Shown here piece after piece: positions 36,101 through 48,314 of a stretch of DNA of 64,000 bases. The position numbers and the translations under genes are program-made. Source of the DNA: Gonatopus flavifemur (taxonomy: Eukaryota; Arthropoda; Insecta; Hymenoptera; Dryinidae). Below the pieces are notes generated by a model. It saw only the letters and a program-made list of their open reading frames with translations. It searched no databases and was not told where the DNA came from. The DNA lies in NCBI GenBank assembly GCA_018340375.1, contig JAFFJZ010000052.1, positions 62,001 through 126,000 of the forward strand, written 5' to 3'. Numbering within the stretch: the first letter of the stretch is position 1; each line of letters begins with the position of its first letter.

Positions 36101-36533
36101 AAGAGTTACGTTTGGAGCACAGCATTATATGGTTGCGGAACTTGGACAATTGGAAGAACGGACCAACGAAGACTGGAAGCTTTTGAAATGTGGTGTTATA
36201 GGAAGATGCTTAGAATAAAGTGGATAGAGAAAGTAAAAAATGAAGAAGTACTCGAGAAGGTCAATGAAAAAAGAAGTTTCTTGAGACAGGTCGTGAAAAG
36301 AAGAAATAATCTGATAGGACACACATTAAGGCATGATAGCTTATTGAGAACAATATTGGAAGAGAAAATGAATGGTAAAACTCGAAGAGATAGACCTAGA
36401 TTGAGTTATATGAAGCAAATCATACAAGATAAAGGTTGCCGTAGATACGCAGAAATTAAGCGGTTAGCGAATAATAAACAGGGTTGGAGGGTTTTATCTA
36501 ACCAGTCATAAGACTGATTACTTCATGATGATG
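33184..36533 (+). mobile_element. RTE-type LINE inserted in the 5' LTR
   Basis: A 12-base target duplication (actcttgtgttc at 33172-33183 and 36534-36545) brackets a LINE of 3.35 kb. It has a 5' UTR of about 490 bases, an endonuclease-reverse transcriptase, and a 3' end in (ATG)n typical of RTE elements. Since it sits inside the LTR, it inserted after the Gypsy element did. Confidence 0.9.
33677..36511 (+). pseudogene. RTE endonuclease-reverse transcriptase, multiple breaks
   Basis: The AP endonuclease begins EAWNVRSLRQTGKL (33677) and includes MGISEMRWP, IIGDWNAVVG and the YQIDYI and DSDHNMLL motifs (about 34285-34375). Reverse transcriptase: APGIDGISADLI (about 35070), IVAIPKKQG, EDQFGFRKNRG, FVDIQKAFDNV, RRGVRQGCSLSPLIFN and the catalytic FADD box (LRFADDIAIL, about 35745). 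The C-terminal domain ends near 36511. Breaks include a stop after KNYL (about 33906), a TGA at 34291-34293, stops near 34543 and 35287, a frame change near 35485-35505 and a TGA near 35825. Catalytic boxes survive, but the protein is dead as it stands. Confidence 0.88.
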
Positions 36534-36545
36534 ACTCTTGTGTTC

Positions 36546-36568
36546 TAATCATAACAAGAAAAACAACA
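36546..36568 (+). repeat. 5' LTR, last part
   Basis: Resumes the LTR after the RTE insertion and ends in AACAACA just before the primer-binding site. Same as the end of the 3' LTR except one base. Confidence 0.85.
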
Positions 36569-36586
36569 TGGCGCAGTCGGTAGGAC
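36569..36586 (+). promoter_or_regulatory. Primer-binding site, tRNA-Ser type
   Basis: TGGCGCAGTCGGTAGGAC directly follows the CA end of the 5' LTR. This is the tRNA-Ser-type primer site known from 17.6/297-like Gypsy elements. Confidence 0.85.
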
Positions 36587-36642
36587 TGTCAAGGAATAAA
36601 TATGAATAGAAAATGGCCGATTAGAGAAGCGACGCCGAATCA

Positions 36643-37545
36643 ATGCGTCACAACAAGTCGATGCCGAAGCTAAACAAGTACGACTTGAATAATACAGAAG
36701 AAGACGACGATGACGACGTATTTCATGATACGATTAGTATAACAGAAGAAGCAATGGATACTTCTATGAGGCGGCCACCACCACTTTCATTTGAGGGGAA
36801 TATAAAACTCAATTGGGAGAAATGGGTACAAAAATTCGACATTTACATGAAGGTCACGGGATTAGACAACAAAACCGAAGATAGACGAATCGCAGTACTT
36901 CTACACGTCATCGGAGAAGAAGCACTAGAAAAATACAACACCTTCGATCTAAGTGATGCTCAATCAAAGAAAAGAGACGAAGTGATCAAAGCATTCGAGA
37001 ACTTTTGTACGCCTAAGGAAAATGAGAGCATTGAAAGACATCATTTTTTCACTCGGGTACAAAACGAAGGTGAAAGTTTTTCAAAATTCTTGACGGAGTT
37101 GAAGCGTTTGAGTGCATCTTGTGGTTTCGGTCAGTTACGCGACAGTCTCATTGAAGATAGAATAATATGTGGCATTAGTGATGTGAACCTAAAAAATAGA
37201 CTGTTACGTGAAGATCAGCTCGATCTTGAGAAGTGCATTTCGATTCGTGGAGCTGCAGAACTAGTCAAAATACAAATTAAAGACCTACAAAGGGAAGATG
37301 GCGTTCATACAGTGTTCGCAATCCACAGCAAAAGGCAGAGGAAGCCAAACCCGTCGGTAATAAAGGATAGCAGACCATGCCACGAGGAAAGAGGACAACC
37401 CAACGCATCACGAGAAGCACAAGATGGACGACAGCATCAACAAATTTGAGCAGGGATGAAGTGTAACAAATGCGGTCCTAATCACGAAATCCGTAATTGT
37501 CCGGCATTCGGTAAGATTTGCAACAAATGTAATAAGAAAAACCAC
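36643..37545 (+). pseudogene. Gypsy gag, one stop and a disrupting insertion
   Basis: Starts at ATG 36643 after a leader of about 55 bases. The Gag capsid-like region has FEGNIKLNWEKWVQKFDIY and the conserved FFTRVQNEGESFSKFLTELK segment. A TGA at 37447-37449 stops the frame just before the nucleocapsid, which carries a C-x2-C-x3-H-x4-C knuckle (CNKCGPNHEIRNC) and a second partial one. The frame is then interrupted by the TA element at 37548. Gag and pol are in the same frame on either side of that insert, so the parent element had one continuous gag-pol frame. Confidence 0.88.
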
Positions 37546-37547
37546 TA

Positions 37548-39815
37548 AGGTAACTGACCCCATTAGCGAACGCGACCCCTTTAGTGAACCTCGAGATAAT
37601 AAAACCTCTTTGGCGAACAAGAAGTGTTTACCTATTACTTGCTGTGAAGATTATTTCAATCTTCAAACATTATTGTTTGTGATGAATGCGGAAACAAATG
37701 GAAGAAAGAAAAATGTAATTCACGAAATAAATAAAGACTCATGCCGAGTGTCACAACGAGCTTTGCCTTCGTGAATCTTACAAGGTGAGTTAAGAATGGA
37801 CATTTTTTCAATTGTGCATTTTCATAGTATTAATGCGACCATTGAACTATTTCATGTATCCAATCTATTGATATCATTCAAATTAAGATAATACACGAAA
37901 AAAAGGACTTAGGCATATGAGCTATTTTCGCGTAGTTGTATAAGAGATAGTTGTGATAATAAATCAAATATCTGTCTGAAATAGTTCGTGAGTTCTCACA
38001 ACTATTCCTAATATTTGTCACAAGTGAATTATATAGTTGTGAAAAAGTAGCTGATCGAATAAGAGAAATAGCTACCTGATCTACTTTACTTTGAGATAGT
38101 TCGTGGAGCTACTTCTAATTGCTCCCATCGTTACGCACGTAGTTCCTGCAGCAATGTGAATTTTGTTGAAAACAATCGAAACGCGGTGAACTCTCGCGTT
38201 ATTCATTGAGGTTACCTGTCGTGGTTACCGTGTATATATTCTATTTTATAATATTTTCAATACATATTCGTGTCAAATTACTAATTTCCAAAAACCTCGT
38301 ATGTCCAATTTTATTTTCGGAATTAAATGACTGATCATTTGTAGAATGATAAATCCTCTTTATGTATACTCTCAGTATATGGAAATACACAATCAAAACG
38401 ATTAAAAACATATCCAAGGCTTTTTTTACGATATAATCAGCGTTGTCGGTTTAGCTGCGATCATTAAGGCATAGGTTAGGTAGATTTAGGTACAGCGCAT
38501 AGGGAGGTTATGACAGGGGTTCGAAACCCGAGGTAAGTTAACATTGGAACTTGAATGTTTCAACCACCCCCTCCCAAATCTATATGCATTGAACAAATAT
38601 CACAATCGAAAATAAATTTTTTTTTCGAAATTTCCAATTAAATGTTGCAAAGAGTCGACGAGCACCTGCAGAAATAATAGAAGATCCTAACCTTAAACAT
38701 CAAAACCGGCACTGAAAATTGCTCTTCTCAATTAATAAAATAGTTCATCGGCCTACATATATCGTCATACTTGATATTTTATGTAGATCCTGCATCTTAG
38801 AAAAGTAGTTGTAACAACTACTCGAGTTGATATCCCGACAATCTGGGGTACATCTAACAAAAGTACCTGCCACAACTACTTTCGTAGTTGGTTGAAAATC
38901 GTCTACGTAAAGTAGTTGGAACAGCTAATTATTTGTTGGGAGAACTATTTTTTTTTCTCCGTGTATAGGGTTATTTTCAATAACTGTCAGTCGCTAACCC
39001 AGAAAATTGCGCGTTCAGAAATACACACACGAAAATGATCGGTGAATCTATTACTGAACGAATAAACGTAACAATTCATATCATAGGTATCTACTCTAGG
39101 AAAAATTTTTCATGAATTCTCATAATGCGCATAATTTTTCAATCAATCTATAAATTTCTCCAAGGATTGGAATAAACATGTAAAATTATAAACTCTACTT
39201 GAAATTCACAATTTTTTTTGCCAAAGTAACTCAAGCAGCAACAGAAGTTGAAAGTATATATGAAATAAAAACGTTGGTAGAATTTGAGAATGAGATACGA
39301 AGAACATATCATGAAAGTTCATAGAATATACGAATGGGACTGTTTCAAATACACTCAGAACGTACATAGTACATTTGAAATGTACGATATTCATTCAATC
39401 GACGTTCGACTGACGTCCCGTCATATATTCGATTACATACGTTCGATGAATATGCATAGCACCTATGAAAAGGTCTCATTAGAATGTGCACAGAATATAT
39501 TTCGAATATCATCAGGAAAGTGATAATAACTCATCTGAGCAACCTCAGATTCTACGCGTTCAGTAATGGGGTCAATCAGCTTTCACTAATTCATGCGACC
39601 CGTTCACTAATGGGAGTATTGTTAACATTTCATTGATTTCATTATTTTCATTGTCATCACTTAGGAAATGAATAAAAAATCACGGTGAGAGGAAATTGAA
39701 ATGCTCAATCTTCCTTATTTACTCGTGGAAATTCATTTTAAAGAAATTATTCATGAAATAATTCATATTTAGAGTGCTTGTGTTCTTAAATGTTCACTAA
39801 TGGGGTCAGTTACCT
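37548..39815. mobile_element. Non-coding TA-target element, 2.27 kb, in gag
   Basis: TA at 37546-37547 and 39816-39817. Termini AGGTAACTGACCCCATTAG and its complement are perfect over about 19 bases. Near both ends the motif CCCCATTAGTGAAC recurs with variation: at least three copies at 37558-37620 and at least three near 39560-39615 and 39790-39805, in inverted orientation. No transposase-like frame is present. The interior contains a copy of repeat R2 (39235-39510, minus) and otherwise unrecognised AT-rich sequence. Confidence 0.85.
39235..39510 (-). repeat. Dispersed repeat R2, minus copy
   Basis: Reverse complement aligns to 29585-30118 without the MITE found there. It lies inside the TA element. 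Whether R2 is part of that element or was inserted in it is unknown. Confidence 0.75.
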
Positions 39816-39817
39816 TA

Positions 39818-42800
39818 TGCAAAAATGTGTCAACACAAAAATGGCAATGGTCAAGTGAATAATATAAATCTTGAAGAAATTCCATTTTTTATTGGCCAAA
39901 TAGATTCAATAGATGATTGTGAAAATGAGTGGTTAGAAAAATTCACAATAAATGACACAGTAAATATAACTGTAAAACTTGATTCGGGTGCGAACTGTAA
40001 GGTAATATCAATCAAAGAATTTAAGAAAATCCAAAACGCGAAATTGGACAACACTAAGAAAAATATCAATGTATACGGGGGTCATAAAGTAAACATAATA
40101 GGGACTAGCAAGCTAGAATGCAAATTTGAAGATAGAAATATGATTAAATTAGATTTTATAATTATAAAAGAAAAAAGAGATACACCCAAAATTATCGGAT
40201 TACCGTGTTTGAAAAAACTGAATTTGATAAAGCGAGTAAACATGATTACTCATAGAGAAAACCTCAATATAATATTGGACAAATACAAAGATATATTTCG
40301 AGGACAAGGTTGCATAACTGATGTCGAATACGACATAAAATTGAAAAACAATTCAAGTGGGGCAGTCATGCCATGTAGAAGAGTATCGATTGCTCTCATA
40401 AATCCATTAAAAGAACATTTAATAGAATTAGAAAAGTCAGGGGTTATCGCGAAGGTGAATAAACCCACCAAATATATCAACCCTTTTGTCATAGTTGAAA
40501 AGAAACGAGGTGTGCTAAGAATTTGCCTAGATCCCACAATATTGAACAGTGGCATCATCAAGGAACACATGCATATTCCGACATTCGAAGAAATCACTGC
40601 AGATATGTTGGGTGCAAAAATATTCAGCACATTAAATGCTAGTAGTGCCTTCTGGCAAATGAAGCTTTTAGATGAAAGTGCAGATCTAGTTACTTTCGCC
40701 ACGCCCTTTGGAAAATATAAATTTCTTAGAATGCCATACGGGATAAAATCGGCATCAGAGATCTTTCAAAGAACTTTTACAGAGATTTTCGGTAATCTAG
40801 AAGGAGTCAAAATATACATTGATGATGTCATTGTATTCGGGAGAGATGAAGAAGAACACAATCGTAGATTGTTGAAAGTCATGCAAATCGCAAGGCAAAG
40901 AAATATAAAATTTAATTCACAGAAGTGTCAATTTAACAAAAGTAATGTCAAATTCATGGGTCATGAATTTCCAGACCAAGGTATAAGCATAGATAATTCT
41001 AAAGTGCAAGCCATTTCTGAAATGGAAGAGCCAGAGAATAAAAAAGGATTAGAAACTTTTTTAGGGATGATTACCTATGTTAGTCGATTTATACCTAACT
41101 TTTCGGAGAACACTTCTATTCTGAGGAATCTTTTAAAGAAAGACGTGGCTTGGACTTGGAATGCTGACGAAAGAGAATCATTCAGAAGATTAAAATCAAT
41201 ATGAAGAAAAGCTCCTATTCTAAAATACTTTGACATAAATGAAGATATCACGCTGAGTGTAGATGCTTCACAGAATGGGCTCGGAGCTGTCCTACTCCAA
41301 GATGATCTACCTGTAGCATATGCTAGCAGGCCTCTTACAAATACTGAGCGTAAATACGCTCAAATAGAGAAAGAGACTCTCGCTATTGCATTCGCATGTA
41401 CAAGATTCCACCAATATATTTCTGGTAAAGCAGTGGTAGTACAAAGCGACCATAAACCGTTAGAATATATCTTTAAAAAAACGATAGATCAAACACCGGC
41501 AAGGATACAAAGACTTCGCTCAAGTGTACAGAAATATGACATTATAATCAAATACGTGCCAGGTACAGTGGGTGGCCAAATTATTAGGCCACAATTGAGA
41601 TTATTGAGATTACTCCAAAGTTGAATATCTCAGTGAAAAATTATCGTAAGGAAACAAATGAATACGCAATTTCAAGGGCAAAGTCTACTCTTTGAGCATC
41701 ATTTGACCTCTTTGGTCTATCATGTTTGCCCGACAACCTACATCGCATTAAGTATGAGCATTTTGCTCGATATTTCCTCAGTTTTTCAAACAGAAGGAGC
41801 TCGCAGGAAGATTAAAACATGGAAACACGGAAATAAACATTTTGTAGAGAATTTCCTCAGCTCCAACACGCTTTTTTTATTTTCCTGGTAGAGTCATTTT
41901 CAGCGGAGTTATGTCATGTTTTATGACTTGTAATTTTGAGACGGTTAAGGGAACAAAAAACTTCCTTGGAGGAAAAAGTTTTGTTTTAAGATTTATTATA
42001 CGCAGAAAATACTTTTGAAAGCAATCAAAAACCTCTCGAAGTATTTTTTTTTCGTATAATACATAGCAAAACTAAACTTTTTCCTCCAAGGAAATTTTTT
42101 GTTCCCTTAACCGTCTCAAAATTACAAGTCATAAAACATGACATAACTCCGCTGAAAATGACTCTACCAGGAAAATAAAAAAAGCGTTTTGGAGCTGAGG
42201 AAATTCTCTACAAAATGTTTATTTTCGTGTTTCCATGTTTTAATCTTCCTGCGAGCTCCTTCTGTTTGAAAAACTGAGGAAATATCGAGCAAAATGCTCA
42301 TACTTAATGCGATGTAGGTTGTCGGGCAAACATGATAGACCAAAGAGGTCAAATGATGCTCAAAGAGTAGACTTTGCCCTTGAAATTGCGTATTCATTTG
42401 TTTCCTTACGATAATTTTTCACTGAGATATTCAACTTTGGAGTAATCTCAATAATCTCAATTGTGGCCTAATAATTTGGCCACCCACTGTAAAGGAATGT
42501 TATTAGCCGATGCTTCATCCAGGGGGTATTCAAAAAATGATAAACCATGTATGGAAGATGAAATAGAATCTTATGTGTGCTTTATACATGAAAACTTAGC
42601 AATATCTGACGATTACAAAAAGTTAATATTAAACGAAATAGAAAAAGATGAAGAAATGCTCGCGATACGTAATCAAATAATGAATGGATGGCCTAAGAAC
42701 AAGAAATTATTGACAGAGATTGTAAAACCATATTATACTCATCGTGACGAACTAGTTGCCATGAATGGACTATTATTCAAAAATAACAGAATAATTATCC

Positions 42801-43909
42801 CAAAGAAACTGCGTGCGAGAATGTTAAAACTGATACATGTAAATCATCTTGGAATAGAGAAGTGCAAAAATAGAGCTAGGGAGGTATCATTTTGGCCTCA
42901 AATGAATCAAGAAATAGAAAATCTAATACAAAATTGCGGTAGTTGTAAGCAGTATGCGAAAACTATGAAAAATGAACCTTTAATTCAAAGAGACATCCCA
43001 CAAGGACCGTGGGAAACCATAGGAGTAGACATATTCTACTTTAAAGGACATGAATGGTTGATAATTGTGGACTATTTCAGTAAATATGTGGAAGTGGCTA
43101 AACTTCAAAACATAGATGCATCAGGTGTAATCGCAGTACTAAAATCCACGTTTGCCCGCTATGGGATTCCAGAAACAATGCACTCTCATAACGGACCACA
43201 ATTCAACAATCATCAGATGCTAGAGTTTGCGAAAACATGGAAATTCAAACACATTACCTCAATTCCAACATATCCTCAATCAAACGGAATGGTCGAACGA
43301 CATATAAATACAATTAAAACGATGTTCAAAAAACTTGAGGTACACAATGGAGATCCATGTATTGCTTTACTAGAGTATAAAAAAACTCCAATATCAAATA
43401 CCATAAAATCGCCAAATGAGATTATGTTCGGGCGAAAAATACGAAGCATAGTACCGGTAATTCCAACGCGCAATGTAAATATAGATAATGAGCAAATAAG
43501 TAAAGAATTACAAAATAGAGCAGACAAACAAAAATACTATTATGATTTATCAACACAAACAAGACGTGATCCGATAATGAACGAAAAGGTGTATGTAAAA
43601 AATCAAAAAGATAAACCATTAGAACCCGCTATTGTAATTGATGAACGCAATAGACCTAGGTCATACAAACTGAAGCTAGATGACAATAGAACAATTGATC
43701 GAAACAAAAAACATATATATTATAAACAAAATAAGGCAGTTTTACAAGAAGAGAAGGAAATAGAAGATAATAAAAATGATTACGAACAGAATAATATCCA
43801 ACGGTCAGAATTAGAAAATAATCTATCATCAAATACTTCTTCAAAAATAACGAGATCTGGGAGGATAATAAAAACCCCGGAATATTTAAAAGGTTACACT
43901 ACTGTATGA
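39818..43909 (+). pseudogene. Gypsy pol: protease, reverse transcriptase, RNase H, integrase
   Basis: The protease has LDSGAN (about 39977-39995). The reverse transcriptase carries GVLRICLDPTILN, FWQMKL, FATPFGKYKFLRMPYG and the catalytic YIDD (IYIDDVIVFG, about 40815). TGA at 41202-41204 stops the frame. RNase H follows (SVDASQNGLGAVLL, QSDHKPLEYIF). The foldback element at 41566-42489 then splits the gene at a TA before the integrase part. The integrase has the HHCC zinc region (HVNHLGIEKC ... NCGSCKQY). Its catalytic Asp residues are GVDIF and then MHSHNGPQF, where the second Asp is His; the Glu is present (NGMVERH). The gene ends at TGA 43907-43909, 96 bases before the 3' LTR. There is no env. 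Confidence 0.9.
41566..42489. mobile_element. Foldback (palindromic) TA element, 0.92 kb, in pol
   Basis: TA at 41564-41565 and 42490-42491. Ends CAGTGGGTGGCCAAATTA and complement. The arms are about 455 bases, nearly perfect, and meet around 42020-42040 with almost no loop. Each arm contains the same 77-codon frame on opposite strands, differing at two residues; this follows from the palindrome. It has no transposase. Arm identity implies recent origin or ongoing correction. Confidence 0.92.
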
Positions 43910-43992
43910 GAAAACAATTATAAGAGAACTGAAATATTGTAACTAAATTTAAGAGATCTCAATGTAAAACATTCTTAAAAATTCAACATTGT

Positions 43993-44005
43993 TAACAAGG
44001 GGGAT
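43993..44005 (+). promoter_or_regulatory. Polypurine tract
   Basis: A purine-rich run (aacaaggggga) immediately before the 3' LTR, where plus-strand DNA synthesis would start. Confidence 0.75.
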
Positions 44006-44253
44006 GTGACGATATGTAAGTGCGCAGGGCACAATTATAAAATATACGCTCCTACGTTGGTGGCGTGACTGATGTTTGAGGATGCGCGTGCAGCGAGTGG
44101 TTAGCGCTACGGCATACGATCTTCACGTACCTATCGGTGTTTAACATTATACGTATATATAATAATAAAAGTTAATTATTAAATTACATACTCTTGTGTT
44201 CTAATTATTAAAATATATACTCTTGTGTTCTAATCATAACAAGAAACACAACA
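44006..44253 (+). repeat. 3' LTR
   Basis: 248 bases, starts TGTGACGATATG and ends AACACAACA. Near-identical to the split 5' LTR. Roughly ten differences were counted by eye, so the element is not brand-new. Confidence 0.9.
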
Positions 44254-44258
44254 GTAGA

Positions 44259-47031
44259 ATGTTTCCAACGTTTTAAATAGACAATTCTACTTTTCCTTTC
44301 TTCCAAAATGTTGAAAATGAATTATTTCTGTCACAGTTGAATCCGTCGTCTTGGCGAGTCTGTCAATAAATTCTGACAAGATAGATTAGACTACCAGCGT
44401 GTCAGCAGCTAAAAAATCGTTTGTGATAAACTATGGGCAAGCGTTTGAAATCAGTTGATATCGCTTCGTACAGCACTTCTCTGTTTCAAGTAGAAATTAT
44501 TCACGAAGCGTTTGCCCATAGGTTTTCATAAACGATTGAGCTGCTGTCACGCCACCAAGTATCACCTCAAAAATTCTTTATAACTCACGGAGTCTTCAGA
44601 AACTCAATTTGAACAAACGCATTCAATAATTCCTCAATAAACTGGCCAACAATAAATGGCTAGCGTCCCGCAACTGATATCCCCTCAATTAAGTTTAAGT
44701 TACCGTAGTACGTCAAATTATAATGTTTTTACTTTTTTTATTTATCGTTCAATTAATATTTAAAGGTGGTAAAAAAATTTTGCGATACCACATTCAAACA
44801 TGTATGCCACAAGCTGTTGAAAAACCAAAAATTACACAGTCATTCGTTGTAATTAGGTAAAATGTGATTATGAGTTCAATTATTTATGATAGTAATTTGT
44901 GATACAGAAGAAAGTGTGTATAACATCCCGTAGGGAAATTTTTCGGTGAAAGAACCACCAATAATCTTTGACAAACACCCCATTTTCTGCACAAAAACTG
45001 TGGAAAGCTTCGAGAAATTCTGAAAGTTTTATGAAAGATCTAATACATTTGAAGCATGCTGTAAAGACTTTCTTCAGAGTTTGTAAGAAATTTTGTATTC
45101 GTTTTTCAATCAAGTAGGAACAAAATTGTACTCTGAAGAGATTCTGTCAAAACGCTGATGAATTTCTGACTGTTGGAATATTTCAAAATTCTATAAATGG
45201 ATTCGTATGATATATTCGAATGTCATATGTGAGAAAGTGTTTGAACATTGGAGAAATTTTTTCCAACAATCAGAAAAAAATGAGCAATTAATTGGAGTTT
45301 TGTCATAATTTTTTCAGAGCTCAATTCCGTTTCCACTTGTCCGGAAGAAGAATGAAAATCTCTTATAAACTCTGAAAACAGTCTGTACAGAAGGTTCAAA
45401 ATGTATTAGATTTTTCATAAAAATTTCACAATTTCTCAAAATTTTTCAGAGTTTCGCAGAGATTATCGATGTTGATTCCAGCGGAATATTTCCAAACGGG
45501 ATGTTATGAAATTTCTTGATGTTGCGAAAATTTCACTGCTGTGATTTTGAAAACCAAAAATATTAATATTTTTATTTTATAACTGAATTATCATTGTTAA
45601 TTTCAACAGATTATTAATCCCTTTAACAATAAACGGTATTGTGTTTCATTTTTTTCTCATCAGCACCCTTGGTATTTTTTCGTATTCGAAGACCACGAAT
45701 CCTCCATAATATATATTGAGTACGTCCATTAAGGGGATACTAGGGACTATATCGAACATCTCTTTCTATTCTATAAGCGTGTTCTTTTCTAATCAACGTG
45801 CTCAATCGGTGAGCGTTAGTAACCCCTTCAAGGTTTGTAATAGTTCCACACGTACGTTCTATCAAGATAATACAAACCTTCGTCAAAGATTTGAATAACA
45901 TCGCAACAAATCTACATGATGCGTTTAAGAAATGTATGTCTGAATAAACCTGCTCTAACCTATATTTTTCTTGAGCTTTATCAAACCTTCAATAAACCTT
46001 CAATTAATGTTCCATCTATGTTCCCTGAACGCATCGCAAGGCGGACATTTCAACGTTTGTAGAACATTTGTCAAACCTTTGTGAACCTAAAAATTAGCTT
46101 CCGTGAACCTTCGGTCCGATCTATTCACATCTAATCTGAACGTTCGCTGAAGCTTCATGTTCCTTTCGGGTATACTTACATGTCACGGAATATCTCGAAT
46201 ATGATAATCAATTGAGAACTGATCAAAAGATGAAAAAGTTTCTGAGTTCGATCAATTGAAAATCGATTCAATTATCCGTTTTGGTAAATACAAAAATTAA
46301 TTGTCCACTCTGACGGTTCCGTATACTTACGTATTGCAACCGTTCGTTCGCCTACATTTTACGCAAAACCACTACGCATATCACAACTAACAACCTTTCA
46401 AGGCATGACATGTTTATACTGCAATTCAAAGTGTACTTGAGATATGACTCCATTTGTAACACAACTTTTCCCATTTTTGCGTTCAACTGTGGTATTTCTA
46501 GAGAAATTGAAATCTAGTTAGTGTAATCTTCACTTTGAAATCCATATCTTGTCTCCGTCTTTAATATTGCTTACTTGCATCGTTTATGGATTCATATTCC
46601 ACGCTTCTAATAGTACTGTAATAGACTGTAATAGAACATTGCTTGTTATTAAATTCAATTATTTCCTTTCTTCGAGGGGTTGTCGTTACGCCAAGATGTA
46701 TATCCTATTTACTAAATCACCTATAAATTGAATGATTACAACTGATTTAGTATCTCTCCACCATTGGAAACTGAGTATCTCTAATCATTCAATTCTTACT
46801 CCCAAAAGAACAGCAGAGAATGGGTTCTGGAAAACATTTCTGCTGCTGCGTTTCTAGACCATCATCGTTTATCAACATGAATTTTAATTCCAACAAGTTC
46901 AAGCCACAAGGAAGAACGCAAACCCGCATGGGAAGAAGTATTGAAAACTGTTGTCGTAGAAAAAAATGATAGTCATAACAGCAGAAGAATAATAGAAAGT
47001 CCAGAATTCCATCCTCCGGTGTTCATTCTTA
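44259..47031. other. AT-rich region, one palindrome, no gene seen
   Basis: Apart from the palindrome at 44397-44566, no gene or element was recognised. Frames up to 77 codons (for example 44880-45113) have no domain. Confidence 0.45.
44397..44566. repeat. Palindrome with ~55-bp arms
   Basis: The left arm (gcgtgtcagcagct ... ctatgggcaagcg) pairs with the right arm (cgtttgcccatag ... agctgctgtcacgcc). About 60 bases lie between. MITE-like, but no target duplication was assigned. Confidence 0.7.
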
Positions 47032-47300
47032 CACTGTTAGAAAAATCTGTCTTCAACTTAACAATAATATTATGAAGTTTTTCACATAAACATTTTATTA
47101 AATTTCATACGAAATTTTTTATGAAATTTCATATTTCCATATTAAATTTGAGAACGATTATTAAATTTAATATGAAAACATGAAATTTAATATGAAAATA
47201 TGAAATTTCATACAAAATTTCGTATGAAATTTAATAAAATGTTTATGTAAAAAACTTCATAATAGTATTGTTAAGTTTAAGACAGATTCTTCTAACAGTG
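47032..47300. mobile_element. Palindromic MITE, 269 bp
   Basis: TA at 47030-47031 and 47301-47302. The ends CACTGTTAGAAAAATCTGTC and complement continue as inverted repeats for about 100 bases each. The interior is a set of 'gaaatttaatatg'-like units. Non-coding. Confidence 0.85.
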
Positions 47301-47302
47301 TA

Positions 47303-48314
47303 TATCGTGTGATGATGGTATGGTATACAATTTTAAAATAATATCCTTGACCTCTCGATTACCTTTGCAGTTTGTGTAGATGCAGTCCTTGGACACCTCG
47401 GTACAAAAACACTTAACTTAGTGAAATTTATGAACATTGGTATATGGAAACGTTCATTCCTTCGCACTAGGTATGCTGTAATGTATGGAAGGAGGAATGA
47501 GTGATTGATTATCGAAGCAAAATTCACCGAATCTTTTCTGAACGTACTATCATTTATTAATTCAATGGAATTAGATGAGGTTTGTAAGGGTGTAAATTTG
47601 ATTCTCTATTCAAATGAGAAAAATGAAATGTGAGAATCATCGTTATTTCGTATATTTTTAACCCGTAAAATAATGAAAAATAGAGCTGAACTAAATACTT
47701 CTTCATATAGTAAGGGCTAGTCTATTGAACTATGGTTAACCTATATCTAACCTCTCCTTTGGTTTTATTGAACAATTGAATGATATTTATTCCCTTAGTT
47801 ACCATGCCAACCATGGAAATGGAGTATATTCTACCGTGACGTGCATTACTACATTAGAAGGTAATTTACACAAGACTTATTTTCCTCAGTGTATCCGTTG
47901 CAGTCTCATTTGCAATCGTTGTTCATCTTATCTCATATCTCTTATCATTTATATGCATGTGTAAGCATGGGCATATATATTCAATATCTTGGAATCTTGA
48001 ATCCAGTATACCTTGTTTCCATTTCAGACTTTGTATTTTGGTATGTCTTGAAACTTTGTGCAATCATTTCATGACTGATGGATATTGTGATTCACTGTAT
48101 CATATCCCAGATAGCATTCTGAAGCTCCCCCTAAGCTCGCGTGCAATTTGGACGCAGGACCTTATCCATGTTCGTCACTTTGTGAGAGCATGTTGACTGA
48201 GATATTGTCACATACATCACGGTATCTGATTTGATATATACGGTTCGATATCTACATCATATTTTATCACCAGTCATTACATGAATTCATTGATTTCCCA
48301 CTGATGATCAAAAT
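47303..48314. other. Unexplained stretch
   Basis: No gene or repeat recognised. Short frames near 47776-48196 have no domain. Confidence 0.4.

Larger units (their letters stand above)
32958..44253 (+). mobile_element. Gypsy-type LTR retrotransposon, with three nested insertions
   Basis: 5' LTR 32958-33183 plus 36546-36568 (split by an RTE LINE), primer-binding site at 36569, one gag-pol frame, polypurine tract at about 43997, 3' LTR 44006-44253, no env. Flanks GTAAA (32953-32957) and GTAGA (44254-44258) could be a 5-base target duplication with one change. The inserted elements are 33184-36533, 37548-39815 and 41566-42489. Without them the element would be about 4.75 kb. It also carries point lesions of its own. 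Confidence 0.9.

Noticed and set aside
38505..38535. tRNA B-box-like GGTTCGAAACCC
   Set aside because: No matching A box, no cloverleaf and a poor T-stem. Could be a SINE trace but unsupported.
41658..42397. Mirror-image 77-codon frames in the pol foldback
   Set aside because: A by-product of the palindrome with no recognisable domain; not counted as genes.
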